Positions 34,401 to 46,800 of a stretch of 64,000 nucleotides of DNA are shown one piece after another. Each line of letters starts with the position of its first letter. The stretch's first letter is position 1. The translations under genes were made by a program, and so were the position numbers. The notes beneath the pieces were generated by a model. It was not told where the DNA came from and ran no database searches. It saw only the letters and a list, made by a program, of their open reading frames with translations. The DNA is from Chamaelirium japonicum (lineage: Eukaryota; Streptophyta; Magnoliopsida; Liliales; Melanthiaceae): NCBI GenBank assembly GCA_947650365.1, contig CANTAL010000024.1, forward strand, positions 1,578,501 to 1,642,500. The letters are read 5' to 3'.

Positions 34401-36265
34401 AAGAAGTCCTGCTCCAGTCAATTCACCACGGGTATAGGTATAAAGTAAGAAGGAATTTAAATTCTAAAACTCTACTTTTTAATATTTATATGACCCCTTT
34501 ACGGTGGGGCATGTTTGACGGCTCTTTCTTTTTCCTATCTCACAACACGTTATTAGCACAAACATCTCGAGCCTAGCTGACCTGTCATAAGAAAACAGAG
34601 AGAGAAATGAAGACAGGAGAGAGAAAAGAATGGAGAGATAAAAGAGGGAATAAGTCCTGCTCTAGTCCATTGATGACAGGTATAGGTATGAAGTAAGAAG
34701 GAATCTAAATTCCAAAACTCCACTTCTCAATAATATAATTTCTCCTATCTCACAATACGTTATCAGCAGGAACATGTCGAGCCCAGCCATCCGGTCGTAA
34801 GAAAATAGAGAAAGAAACAAAGACAGAAGTAGAGTTTTGAAATTTAGATTCCTTCTTACTTCACACCTACACCCGTGGCCAATGGACTTGAGTAGAATTT
34901 CTTCTCTCTAAAAGGGTCGTATATTACTTATAGGGTAAGCATACTTAGGGCCTAAGCAATCCATGGGAAATCTCTTCTCTCTGCTTCTCTTTCTTTTGTG
35001 GAGTTTTGGAATTTAGATTCCTTCTTACTTCACACCTATACCCGTGGCCAATGGACTGGAGTAGGAATTCTTCTCTCTTCGTTTATCTCTTTGTTCTCTT
35101 CTCTCTTATTGTCTCTCTTCTGTCTTTTTTTCTCTCTCTGTTTTCTTATAACTGGTCGGATGGGCTCGACATGTTCATGCTGATGACATATTATGAGATG
35201 GGAGAAAGAGAGAGCCATCAAATGTGCTTCACCCTAAATGGGTCGCATATTATTTATCGAGTAAGCTTACTTAAGGCCTAAGCAATTTATAGGAAACCCT
35301 AATCCATAGGATCCGACGGTGGATAGTCATCCTTCTTACTTCTCACCTATACCCGTGGCTAATGGACTAGAGCATGGAGAGATAAATAAAGAGAAAAGAA
35401 AGAAGAAGTCCTGCTCCAGTCCATTGGCTATGGGTATAGGTGTGAAGTAAGAAGGAATCTAAATTCCAAAACTCCACTTCTGTATTCATTTCTTTCTCTG
35501 TTTTCTTATGACTGGTCGGTTGGGATCGACATGTTCGTGCAGATAACGTGTTGTGAGATGGAAGAAAGAGAGAGCCATCAAACGTACCCCACCCTAATGG
35601 GGCTGTATAAATATTAGGAAGTGGAGTTTTGGAATTTAGATTTCTTCTTACTTCACATATATACTCATGGCCAATGGACTGGAGCAGGAATTCTTATTTC
35701 TTATCTCTTTGTTTAACTTTCTGTTCTCTTCTCTCTCTTCTATCTTTGTTTCTTTCTCTCTGTTTTCTTATGACTAGTCGGCTGGGCTCGACATGTTCGT
35801 GCTGATAACATGTTGTGAGATGGGAGAAAGAGAGAGCCGTCAAATATGCCCCACCCTAAAGGGGTCGTATATTATTCATAGGGTATGATTACTTAGATCC
35901 TAAGCTATCTAGAGGAATCCCTAATCCATGGGAGAAGATAGAAGAGAAAAGAGAGATTTAATTATATTACTGAGAAGTGAAGTAGAGCCATTAAACGTGC
36001 CCCTCCCTAAAAGGGTCGTATATTATTTATAGGATAAGCTTACTTAGGGTCTAAGCAATATATGGGAAACTCTAATATATGGGAGAAGAGAGAAGCGAAC
36101 GAAGAGATTTAATTATATTATTGAAAAGTGGAGCTTTTGAATTTACATTCCTTCTTATTTCATACCTATACCTGTCGCCAATGGACTGTATCAGAACTTC
36201 TTCTCTCTTCTTTCTTCGGTTATCTCTCCGTTCTCTTCTCTCTTCTTTACCAATTAATTTAAATT
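28420..36265. repeat. Higher-order tandem unit, copy 2 (about 7.8 kb)
   Basis: Direct tandem copy of the preceding 7.8 kb, with the same succession of array pieces. It starts with an AT spacer (28420-28680), has short AT spacers at 31420-31530 and 31660-31780, and ends just before the AT spacer at 36266. Local offsets vary between about 7.83 and 8.46 kb because single pieces were gained or lost; for example, extra pieces at 26500-26900 in copy 1 have no counterpart near 34900. No gene; all open frames are repeat read-through. Confidence 0.8.
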
Positions 36266-36605
36266 CAATAACTATTTACTTATTATTTAAATAACTAGTT
36301 AATTATTTGAATATATAAATAATAAAGTATTTTTTTAAATAAATTAATATTTTTTTAAATAATCAAATGAATATTTATTTATTTTAATATTTTAATAATA
36401 AATAAATTATTTAAAAAGTTTTAATTATTTAATTATATAGATAATTAAATATTTATTTAATTATTTATTTATTTAACTATTTAATTTATTAAAAAAATAA
36501 ATTAAATAAATAATATGAAGTAAAGAAGTAAGATGTGGTACATACGAATTTTTTGGTTTAAAAATATTTTATATTTTTTATAAAAAAAAATTAAAACATT
36601 ACAAC
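36266..36605 (+). repeat. AT-rich spacer and pre-LTR segment
   Basis: AT-rich spacer followed by the family's internal 3' segment: a short richer stretch GAAGTAAGATGTGGTACATA (36522-36541), then TTTTTTGGTTTAAAAATA and AAAACATTACAAC directly before the LTR start. This pre-LTR segment recurs before the LTRs at 40958, 42243 and 43695, and in inverted form at 50323, 61480 and 63728. Confidence 0.7.
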
Positions 36606-36773
36606 TGTTATGAGATCGTTCGATCGGATAACTGTCCACCGTCGGATCTCTCCCATGGATTAGAGTTTCCTATAGATTATTTTGGCCCTAAGTAAGCTTA
36701 CCCTATAAATAATATACGACTCTTTTAGGGTGGGGCACGTTTGACGGTTCTATCTTTCTTCTATCTCACGACA
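36606..36773 (+). mobile_element. Complete 168-bp LTR
   Basis: Starts TGTTATGAGATCGTTCGATC and ends in ACA. A TATAAATA box lies at 36704-36711 (LTR position 99) and is followed by the CCTTTTAGGGTGGGGC palindromic stretch. Primer-site-like CGTTATTAGCACAA follows at 36774. A fossil copy. Confidence 0.8.
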
Positions 36774-38990
36774 CGTTATTAGCACAAACATGTCGAGCCC
36801 AGCCAACCAGTCACAAGAAAACGGAGAGCGAAACAAAGACATAAAATAGAGAAAAAGAGAGAAAAGAACGGAGAGATAAACGAATAGAAAAGAGAGAAGA
36901 AGTCCTGCTCTAGTCCATTAGCCATGGGTATAGGTATGAAGTAAAAAGGAATCTAAATTCCACAGAAGAAAGAGAAGAAGAGATAAAAGAATGGAGAGAT
37001 AAATAAAGAGAGAAGGGGTCTGGCTCCAGTCCATTGACCACGGGTATAGGTGTGAAGTAAGAAAGAATCTTAATTCTAAAACTCTATTTTTTTTTCGTTT
37101 CTCTCTATGTTTTCTTATGACTGGTCGACTTGGCTCGATATATTCGTGCTAATAACATGGTATAAAATGGGAGAAAGAGAGAGCTGTCAAATATGCCCTG
37201 CCCTAAAGGGGTCGTATATTATTTATTGGGTAAGCTTACTTAGGGCTTAAGCAATCTATGGAAAACCCTAATCTATAGGAGAGATCCGACAGTGGATAGC
37301 CATCCAATCTAATAAATTATTTAGGTAGAATAAAGAAGAGAATGGAGAGATAAACAAAGAAAGAAGAGAGAAGAGGTCCTGCTCTAGTCCATTAGCTACG
37401 GGTATAGGTGTGAAGTAAGAAGGAATCTAAATTCCAAAACTCTACAGAAGAGAAAGAAGTAGAGAGAAGAGAATGGAGAAATAAATGAAGAGAGAAGAAG
37501 TCTTCTTTTCTCTTCTCTCTTTGTTTATCTATCCATTCTCTTCTCTCTTCTTCTCTATCTTTTGTAGAGTTTTGGAATTTAGATTCCTTCTTACTTCACA
37601 CCTATACCCGTGGCAAAGGGACAAGAGCAGGATTTCTTCTCTCTAAATTCCAAACCTCTATTTCTCAATAGTATCATCTTAACATTATTATGATTATCAT
37701 AGTAAATTCCAAAACTCCACTTCTCAATAGTATCATCTCAACGTATTATAATTATTATAGTATATTTATATTTAATTAAATTATTTAATTAATTATTTAT
37801 TTATTAAAATAATTAATTTGGATTCCTTCTTACTTCATATGTTATTTTAAAACTCCACTTCTTCTTTCTTCTCCATTCTCTTCTCTCTTCTCTCTTTATT
37901 TAATTGTAAAACATTACAACTGTTATAAGATCGTTCGATCGGATGGCTGTCTACCATCGAATCTCTCCTATGGATTAGGGTTTCCCACAGATTGCTTAGG
38001 CCCTAAGTAAGATTACTCTATAAATAATATATGAGCCTTTTATGGTGGGGCATGTTTGACGTTGAGATGATAGAAAAGAGAGAAGAAGAGAGAAGAGAAG
38101 GGAGAGATAAACGAAGAGAAAAGAGAGAAATAATCTAACTTTGGTCCATTGGCCACATGTATATGTGTGAAATAAGAAGGAATCTAAATTCCAAAACTCC
38201 ACATCTTAATAGTATGATCTCAACGTTATTATTATTATCATAGTAATGTTACTATAATTTTTTTAATAAAATTAATTATTTATTTAATTATTTAATTAAG
38301 TAATTATTTAATTATCAAGTTATTTAACGTGTTGTGAGAATAGAGAAAGAGAGAGTCGTCAAACGTGCCCCACCCTAAAAGAGTCTTATATTATTTATAA
38401 GGTAAGCTTACTTAGGACCTAAGAAATTTATAGAAAACCCTCATCTATAGGAGAAGAGAGAAGAGAATAGAGAGATTTAATTATATTATTAAGAAGTAAA
38501 GTTTTGGAATTTAGTTTCGTTCTTACTTCACACGTTATCAACACGAACATATCGAGCCCAGCCGACCAGTCATAAAAAAACAGAGAAATAAATAAAGACA
38601 GAAGAGAGAGAAGAAGAGAGAAGAGAACAGAGAGATAAATAAAGAGAGAAGAAGAAGCAGTCCTGCTCTAGTCCATTCACGGGTATAAGTGTGAAGTAAG
38701 AAGGAATCTAAATTCCAAAACTCCACTTCTCAATATTTATACGACCCCTTTAGGTTGGGGCATATTTGATGGTTCTTTCTTTTTCCCATCTCATAACATA
38801 TTATCAGCACAAACATATCAAGCCCAACCGACCAGTCATAAGAAAACGAAGAGAGAGAAGAAGAGCGTCAAGAACACAGAGATAAATGAAGAGAGAAGAG
38901 AGAAGAAGTCTTGCTCTAGTCTATTAGACACGGGTATAGGTTTGAAGTAAAAATGAATCTAAATTCTAAAACTACACAGAAGAGAGAAAA
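36774..38990. repeat. LTR-family array, block G
   Basis: No gene. Pieces in both orientations, including facing conserved blocks around 36960-37100 and 37440-37600. There is a minus-oriented LTR part at about 37150-37300, plus-oriented LTR parts at 37920-38060 and 38735-38810, and a minus part at 38335-38460. Short AT spacers lie at about 37680-37830 and 38215-38330. Confidence 0.7.
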
Positions 38991-39330
38991 GAATAGAGAA
39001 ATAATTTAAATTATTTAATTATTTTATAATTAAATAAATAATTAATTTAAATAAAAAAATTATAGTAAATGGTATAATTAAATAACTAATCTATTTCAAT
39101 TAATATTTCATAAATTAATAAAATAATTATTTAATTATATAATAATTTATTTAAATTATTATTTATTTAATAATAAAATTATTTAATAATTAAATTATTT
39201 ATTTGTTTAAGTAAATAATTTATTTAATATATTTTTTTACTAAATAAGTTTTTAAGTAGGGTATAAAATAATTTATTTGTTTAAGTAAATAATCTATTTA
39301 ATAAGAAATAACTAATAAGTAAAGTGAGAA
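38991..39330. repeat. AT-rich spacer
   Basis: AT-rich spacer with the usual TTTAATTATT and AAATAATT words. No gene and no recognisable family end at either border. Confidence 0.6.
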
Positions 39331-39840
39331 AATTATTTATAGAGTAAGCTTACTTCGGGCCTAAGCAATCCTAATCCATGAGAAAGATCTAACGATGAAC
39401 AGCCATCCGATAGAACGATCGACTTATCAATAATATAATTAAATTTCTTCATTCTCTTCTCTCTCTTCTATCTTTGTTTCTCTCTTTATTTTTTTATGAC
39501 TGATCGGCTGGGCTCGATATGTTCATACTGATAACGTGTTGTAAGATAGGAGAAAGTGAGAGCCGTTAAATATGCCCTACCCTAAATAGGTCGTATATGT
39601 TTTATAGCGTAAGTATTGTGAGATGGGAGAAAGGGAGAGCCATCAAACATGCTCTACTCTAAAGGGGTTATATAAATATAAATTTAAATTAGATTTATAT
39701 TCGTGTTGTGATAAGAGAGAAGAAGAGAGAAAAGAATAGAGAAATAAACAAAGAGAAAAGAAAGAAGAAGTCTTGCTCCAGTCCATTGGCCATAGGTATA
39801 GGTGTGAAGTAAGATAGAATCTAAATTTCAAAACAAAGTT
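39331..39840. repeat. Small island of array pieces
   Basis: No gene. Minus-oriented LTR parts at about 39340-39420 and 39520-39620, then a plus conserved block ending near 39835. The pieces are more worn than most in the window. Confidence 0.6.
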
Positions 39841-40957
39841 TCTTCTCTCTTCTCTCTCAATAAAAATTAATTATTTAATTAAATATTAAAATAAAATAAT
39901 AATTCAATAGCTATTTACTTATTATTTAAATAATAAAAGAGATTTAAATTTTAATAATATAAGAGAGATTTAGATTCTAAAACAATAATTTAATAACTAT
40001 TTATTTATTATTTAAATAATAAGAGAGATTTAAATTTAAATAATATTAGAGAGAAGAAGTTCTGCTCTAGTTCATTAAGTAAGAAGCAATATAAATAATA
40101 AAGTATTTAATTTAATAATTTAATAATATTTATTAACATCTCTTTTAAATTATTATTTAATTATTTTATTTAACTATAAATAATTTAATAATAATATTTT
40201 AGGTAAAATAATTATTTTATTTAATTATTTTATTAACTTGTTACTTAATAAAATTTATTATGTTATCTATTTATTATTATTATTATATTAAATATTTAAA
40301 TTAGGTAACTATTTAACTGTTTAAATTATTAAATAAAGAAAAAATAATTTAATTATATAATTATTTTCTTATTTTATTTTATTATTTATTTATTTATTAT
40401 TTTTTTAAATCATTAAATAATTAGTCAATTATTTAAATATTAAAAAATTATTTAGTAAAGAAATATATTAAATATATTATTTCATTAAATAAATAAATTA
40501 TTTATTTATTAAATAATTTCTTAGTTAAATAAATATTATTTTAAATATTTTATTATATAATTAAATTTATAAAAAATTATTTTATTGAATTATGATATAT
40601 TCATTGAAATAAATTAAGATTTTAATTATTTTATTAAGTAATAAAATAAAATAATAATTCAATAACTATTTCCTTATAAATAATAAAATATTTTTTTATG
40701 TAATATAATATTTTTTTAAATAATTAAATAAATATATAATTATTTTAAAATTTAAATAATAGATAAATTATTAAAAATTTTAATTATATAGATTATTAAA
40801 TATTTATTTAATTATATAATTATTTAAATATTTTATTTATTAAAATAATTAAATTAATTAAATAATAGGAAGCAAAGAAGGAAGATAAGGTACGCCCGAA
40901 TTTTTTGGTTTAAAAATAATTTACATTTTTCTATAAAAAAATTTAAAACATTACAAC
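39841..40957 (+). repeat. Long AT-rich spacer and pre-LTR segment
   Basis: More than 1 kb of AT-rich sequence with a few purine-rich insertions (GAGAGATTTAGATTC near 39965). It closes with the pre-LTR segment GGAAGCAAAGAAGGAAGATA and then TTTAAAACATTACAAC. No gene. Confidence 0.75.
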
Positions 40958-42410
40958 TATTATGAGATCGTTCGATCGGATGGCTGTCCACCATCGGATC
41001 TATCCCATGGATTAGGGTTTCCTATAGATTGGTTAATCCCTAAGTAAGCTTACCCTATAAATATGATACGACCCTTTTAGGGCAGGGCACATTTGACATC
41101 TCTCTCTTTCTCCCATCTCACAACACGTTATCAGCATGAATATGTCGAGCCCAACCGACTAGTCGCAAGAAAATGGTACAATAAATGAAGATAAAAGAGA
41201 TAGAAGAAGAGAGAAGAGAACGGAGAAATAAACGAAGATAGAAGAGAGAAGAAGTCCCACTCCAATCCATTTTCCACGGATATAGGTGTGAAGTAAGAAG
41301 AAATCTAAATTCCAAAACTCCACTTCTCAATAGTATCATCTCAATATTTTTATGATTATTATAGTAATATTATTATAATTTTTTTAATTAAATCAATCAT
41401 TTATTTAATTATTAAATAATTTAATAATTAAGTTTTTTATAAAATACTTAATTTATTTAATTATTTAATGATCTAGTTATTTATTTAAATTTATTATTTA
41501 ATTTATTTATTTATTATTATATTATTAAATAATTAAATTAGGTAAATATTTAATTATTTAAATTATTAAATAAAAACTAATGATTTAATTATATAATTAA
41601 TTTATTAATTAATTTTATTAGTTATTTTTCTAATTATTACTTTATTTTTAAATAATTAAATAATTTGTCAATTATTTAAATATTTTAAAACTTATTTAGT
41701 GAAGAAATATATTTAATAGATTATTTACTTAAATAAATAAATAATTTAATTATTAAAAGATTTTATAGTTAAATATAAAATAATTTAAATAAATTATTAT
41801 ATAATGAAATAATTAAAAAATTATTTTATTAAATTATTAAATATTAATTATAATAAATAAATAAACTTAATTATTTAATTAAATAATAAAATAAAATAAT
41901 AATTCAATAAATATTTACTTATTATTTAAATAATTAGTTAATTATTTGAATATATAAATAATAAAATATTTTTTTAAATAATATAATATTTTTAAATAAT
42001 CAAATAAATATATATTTATTTTAATATTTGAATAATAAATAAATTATTTAAAAAATTTAATTCTTTTATAATATATATAGGTAAATATTTATTTAATTAT
42101 TTAATTATTTACCTATATAATTTATTAAACTAATTAAATTAATTAAATAATAGGAAGTAAAGAAAGAAGATGACACACACAAAAAAATTTTGCTTTAAAT
42201 ATAATTTATATTTTTCTTTAAAAAAATATAAAACATTACAACTGTTATGAGATCGTTCGATCGGATAGCTATCCACCGTCAGATCTCTCCCATGGATTAG
42301 GGTTTCCCATAGATTGCTTAGGCCCTAAGTAAGCTTACCCTATAAATAATATACGACCCCTTTAGGGTGGGGCACGTTTGATGGCTCTCTTTTTTTTCCA
42401 TCTCACAACA
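40958..42410 (+). mobile_element. Complete short LTR retroelement (TRIM-like), 1.45 kb
   Basis: This is the clearest complete unit of the family. The 5' LTR is 40958-41125 and the 3' LTR 42243-42410, both exactly 168 bp, with TATAAATA near LTR position 99. After the 5' LTR come the primer-site-like CGTTATCAGCATGA (41126-41139), a purine-rich GAGA stretch, the conserved block ending CCAAAACTCCACTTCT at about 41323, an AT-rich spacer of about 900 bp, and the pre-LTR segment. There is no coding capacity, so it is non-autonomous. Its size and structure fit a terminal-repeat retrotransposon in miniature. The two LTRs differ at roughly 15% of positions by eye, so it is old, perhaps around ten million years at a grass-like rate. 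The 3' LTR is shared with the next unit. Confidence 0.75.
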
Positions 42411-43862
42411 TATTATCAACAAGAATATGTCGAGCTCAGCCGACCAGTCGCAAGAAAACGGAGAGAAAAACATAGACAGAAGAGAAAGAAGAGAATAGAG
42501 AGATAAAAGAAGATAGAAGAGAGAAGAAGTCCTGCTCTAGTCCATTGGTCAAGGATATAGGTGTGAAGTAAGAAGGAATCAAAATTCCAAAACTCTACTT
42601 CTCAATAATATAATTAAATCTCCCTATTCTCTTCTCTCTTCTCTCATGGATTAGGATTTCCCATAGATTACTTAGGCCCTAAGTAAGCTTACCCTATAAA
42701 TAATATATGACCCCTTTAGGGTGGGGCATATTTGATAGTGCTTTCTTTCTCCCATATCACAATACGTTATTAGTACGAACATGTCGAGCCCAGCCGACCA
42801 GTCACAAGAAAACAGAGAGAGAAACGAAGACATAAGAGAAAAAAGAAGAGAGAAGAGAACGGAGAGATAAACAAAGAGAGAAGAGAGAAGAAGTCCTACT
42901 CCAATCCATTGGCCACGGGTATAGGTATAAAGTAAGAAGGAATCTAAATTCCCAAACTCCACTTCTCAATAGTATCATCTCAACGTTATTATGATTATCA
43001 TAGAAATGTTACTATAATTTTTTTAATTAAAATTATTATCTATTTAATTATTAAAAAATTTAAATAATTAAATAATTTAACTAATTTAATAATTAAGTTT
43101 ATAGTAAAATAATTAATTTATTTAATTATTTAATTATCTAGTTATTTAATTAAATTTATTATTTAATTTTATTTATTATTATTATATTATTTAATATTTA
43201 AATTAGGTAACTATTTAATTATTTAAATTATTAAATAATTAATTAATGATTTAAAAATTTTAAATAATTTAAAAATAATTAATTATTATTTAAAAAATAC
43301 TTAATTATAAAACATTAAAGCTATCGAGCCCAGCCGACCAGTCGTAAAAAAACAGAGAGAGAAATGAAGATAGAAGAAAGAATAAGAGAGAAGAGAACGA
43401 AAAGATAAACGAAGATAGAAGAGAGAAGTAGTCCTGCTCTTAGTCCATTGGCCTCGGGTATAGGTGTGAAGTAAGATGGAATAAAAATTCCAAAACTCCA
43501 CTTCTAAATAATATAATTAAAATTTTGAATAATTTAAAAAATATTTAATTATTTAATTATTTATCTATTTAATTTATTAAACTAATTAAATTAATTAAAT
43601 AATAAGAAGTAAAGAAGGAAGATGAGGCATACCCGAAATTTTTGCTTTAAAAATAATTTATATTTTTCTTTAAAAAAATTTAAAATATTACAACTGTTAT
43701 GAGATCATTCGATCGGATGGCTGTCCACCGTCGGATCTCTCCCATAGATTAGGGTTTCCCATTGATTGTTTAGGCTTTATGTAAGTTTACCTTATAAATA
43801 ATATACAACCCCTTTAGAGTGGGGCACGTTTGATGACTCTCTCTTGCTCCTACCTCACAACA
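42243..43862 (+). mobile_element. Second LTR retroelement unit chained to the first
   Basis: LTRs at 42243-42410 and 43695-43862, each 168 bp. The unit shares its left LTR with the preceding element, so the order is LTR-internal-LTR-internal-LTR. The interior is compound. A conserved block at about 42510-42605 is joined to a second partial LTR (42650-42770), followed by another conserved block (to 42965), AT spacer, a further partial unit at 43320-43505, and the pre-LTR segment. No coding capacity; an old fossil. Confidence 0.7.
42341..42348 (+). promoter_or_regulatory. TATA box in LTR
   Basis: TATAAATA at LTR position 99, preceded by the palindrome CTTAGGCCCTAAG and GTAAGCTTACCC. Nearly every LTR part in the array keeps this context. 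It is the probable promoter of the ancestral element; activity today is unknown. Confidence 0.6.
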
Positions 43863-46800
43863 CGTTATCAGCAAGAATATATCGAGCCCAGTACACCAGT
43901 CGCAAGAAAACAGTGAGAGAAACGAAGACAGAAGAGAGAGAGAAGAAGAAAGAAGAGTATGGAGAGATAAACGAAGATAGAAGAGAGAAGAAGACCTGCT
44001 CCAGTCCATTGGCCATGGATATAGGTGTGAAATAAGATGGAATCTAAATTCAAAAACTCTACTTCTAAATAATATAATTAAATCTCTCCGTTCTTTTCTC
44101 TCTTCTCCTATGGATTAGGGTTTCCCATAGAGAAAGAAAGAGTCATTTTCATTTATCTCTCCATTCTTATCTCTCTTCTCCTATGGTTTAGGATTTTCGA
44201 TAGATTGCTTAGGATCTATGTAAGCTTACCCAAAAAATAATATATGACCCTTTTAGGGTGGGGATCATTTGATGACTCTCTTTCTCCCATCTCACAACAC
44301 ATTATCAGCACGAACAAGTCGAGCCTATCTGACAAGTAACAAGAAAACGGAGAAAAAAACGAAGAGAGAAGAGTGAGAAGAAAACGGAGAGATAAACAAA
44401 GATATAAAAGAGAAGAAGTCCTGCTCTAGTCCATTATCCACGGGTATAGGTGTGAAGTAAAATAATTAAATTATTATAACTAATTAATTATTTAATAACT
44501 AATTAGGTCTGACCAGTCATTCGATCGGATGGCTATCCACCGTCGGATCATTTCTATAGTTTAGGGTTTCCCATAGATTGCTTAGGCCCTAAGTAAACTT
44601 ACCCTATAAATAATATACGACCCCTTTAGGGTAGGGCATATTTGACGGCTCTCTCTTTCTCCCATCTCACAACACGTTATCAGTATGAACATGTCGAGCC
44701 CAGCCGACCAGTCACTAGAAAACGGAGAGAAAAATGAAGACAGAAGAGAGAAAATAAAAGAGAAAAGAGTGGAGAAATAAATGAAAAGAGAAAAGAGAAG
44801 AAGTCCTGCTGCAGTCCATGGCCACAGGTATAGGTATGAAGCAAGAAGGAATCTAAATTCCAAAACTCCACATCTCAATATTTATAATTAAATCTCTACG
44901 TTCTCTTCTCTCTTCTACCATTGATTAGGATTTCTCATAGATTGCTTAGGCCCTAAGTAAGCTTACCCTATAAATAATATACGACCCCTTTAGAGTGGGG
45001 CACGTTTGACGGCCACGGGTATAGCTGTGAAGTAAGAAGGAATCTTAATTCCAAAACTCCATTTCTTAAGTATCATCTCAACGTTATTATGATTATCATA
45101 GTAATATTACTATAATTTTTTTAATTAAATTAATTATTTATTTAATTATTAAATAATTTAAATAATTTAATCATTTAAATAATTTAATAATTAATTTTTT
45201 TTAATAAATAATTAATTTATTTAATTATTTAATTATATAGTTATTTAATTTTATTTATTATTATTATTTATATTATTAAATAATTAAATTAGGTAACTAA
45301 TTAATTTTTTAAATTATTAATTAAATAAATAATGATTTAATTATATAATTAATTTATTTTATTAGTTATTTCTTTAATTATTATTTTATTTTTAAATAAT
45401 TAAATAATTAGTTAATTATTTAAACAAATAGAGAGAATGGAGAGATAAATAATAATGCCCTATCCAAAAAAAGAATTGTAATAATATTAATTATTTCATG
45501 TTCATACTTAAAAAAGAGAGAGCCGTCAAACGTTCCCCACTCTAAAGGGGTCATATATTATTTATTGAGAAGTGGAGTTTTCGAATTAGATTCCTTCTTA
45601 CTTCACACTACTTTACACCTATACCCGTAGCCAATAGACTGAATCAATACTTTTTCTCTTTTCATTTATCCTCCATTCTCTTCTCCCTTTATTTATCTCT
45701 GTGTTCTCTTCTTTCTTCTTCTCTCTCTCTTCTGTCTTTGTTTCTCTCTCTGTTTTCTTGTGACTGGTCGGTTGGGCTCAATATATTCGTGTGGATACCG
45801 TATTATGAGATAGAAGAAAAAGAGAGCCATTAAATATATCCCATACTAATTAGATTCTTTCTTACTTTACACCTATATCCATGGCTAATAAACCAGTGCA
45901 GAACTTCTTCTATCTTCTCTTTTTATTTATCTCTCTGTTCTTTTCTCTCTCTTCTATAGAGTCTTGGAATTTAGATTCCTTCATACTTCATACCTATACC
46001 TGTGGCCAATGAACAGGATCAGAACTTCTTCTCTCTTCTCTCTTTGTTTATCTCTCCGTTCTCTTCTCTCTTCTTCTTTCTCTTCTGTCTTCATTTCTCT
46101 CTCCGTTTTCTTGTGATTGGTCAGCTGGACTCAATATGTTCATACTGATAACGTGTTGTGAGATTGGAGAAAGAGAGAGCCATCAAACGTACCCCACCCT
46201 AATGGGATAATATATTATTTATAGGATAAGATTACTTAGGGCCTAAGCAATCTATGGGAAATACTAATCCATGGGAGAGATCCGACAGTGGACAACCATC
46301 CTTCTTACTTCACACCTATACCCATGGCGAATAGACAGGTGCAGGACTTCTTCTCTCTTCTATCTTCTTCTCTCTCTAATTATCGGATAGCTGTCCACCG
46401 TTGGATCTCTCCCATGGATTAGTGTTTCCCATAGATTGCTTAGGCCCTAAGTAAGCTTACCTTTTAAATAATTAGGGCTAATCAGTCATCTCAACGTTAT
46501 TATGATTATCATAGTAATGTTACTAAATTTTTTTTAATTAAATTAAACATTTATTTAATTATTAAATAATTTAATAATTAAGCTTTTAAGAAAATAATTA
46601 ATTTATTTAATTAAATTTATTATTTTATTTCTTTTTATGATTATATTATTAAATAATCAAATTGGGTAAATATTTAATTTTTTAAATTATTAAATAAAGA
46701 AATAATGATTTAATTATTTTATTAATTATTATTATTATTTTTAATTAATTAAATAATTAGTTAATTATTTAAATTTTAAAAACCTATTTAGTGAAGAAAT

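Noticed and set aside
39841-40957. Organelle DNA insertion, because of the extreme AT content
   Set aside because: No organelle gene or tRNA is recognisable, and the ends match the family's spacer edges.
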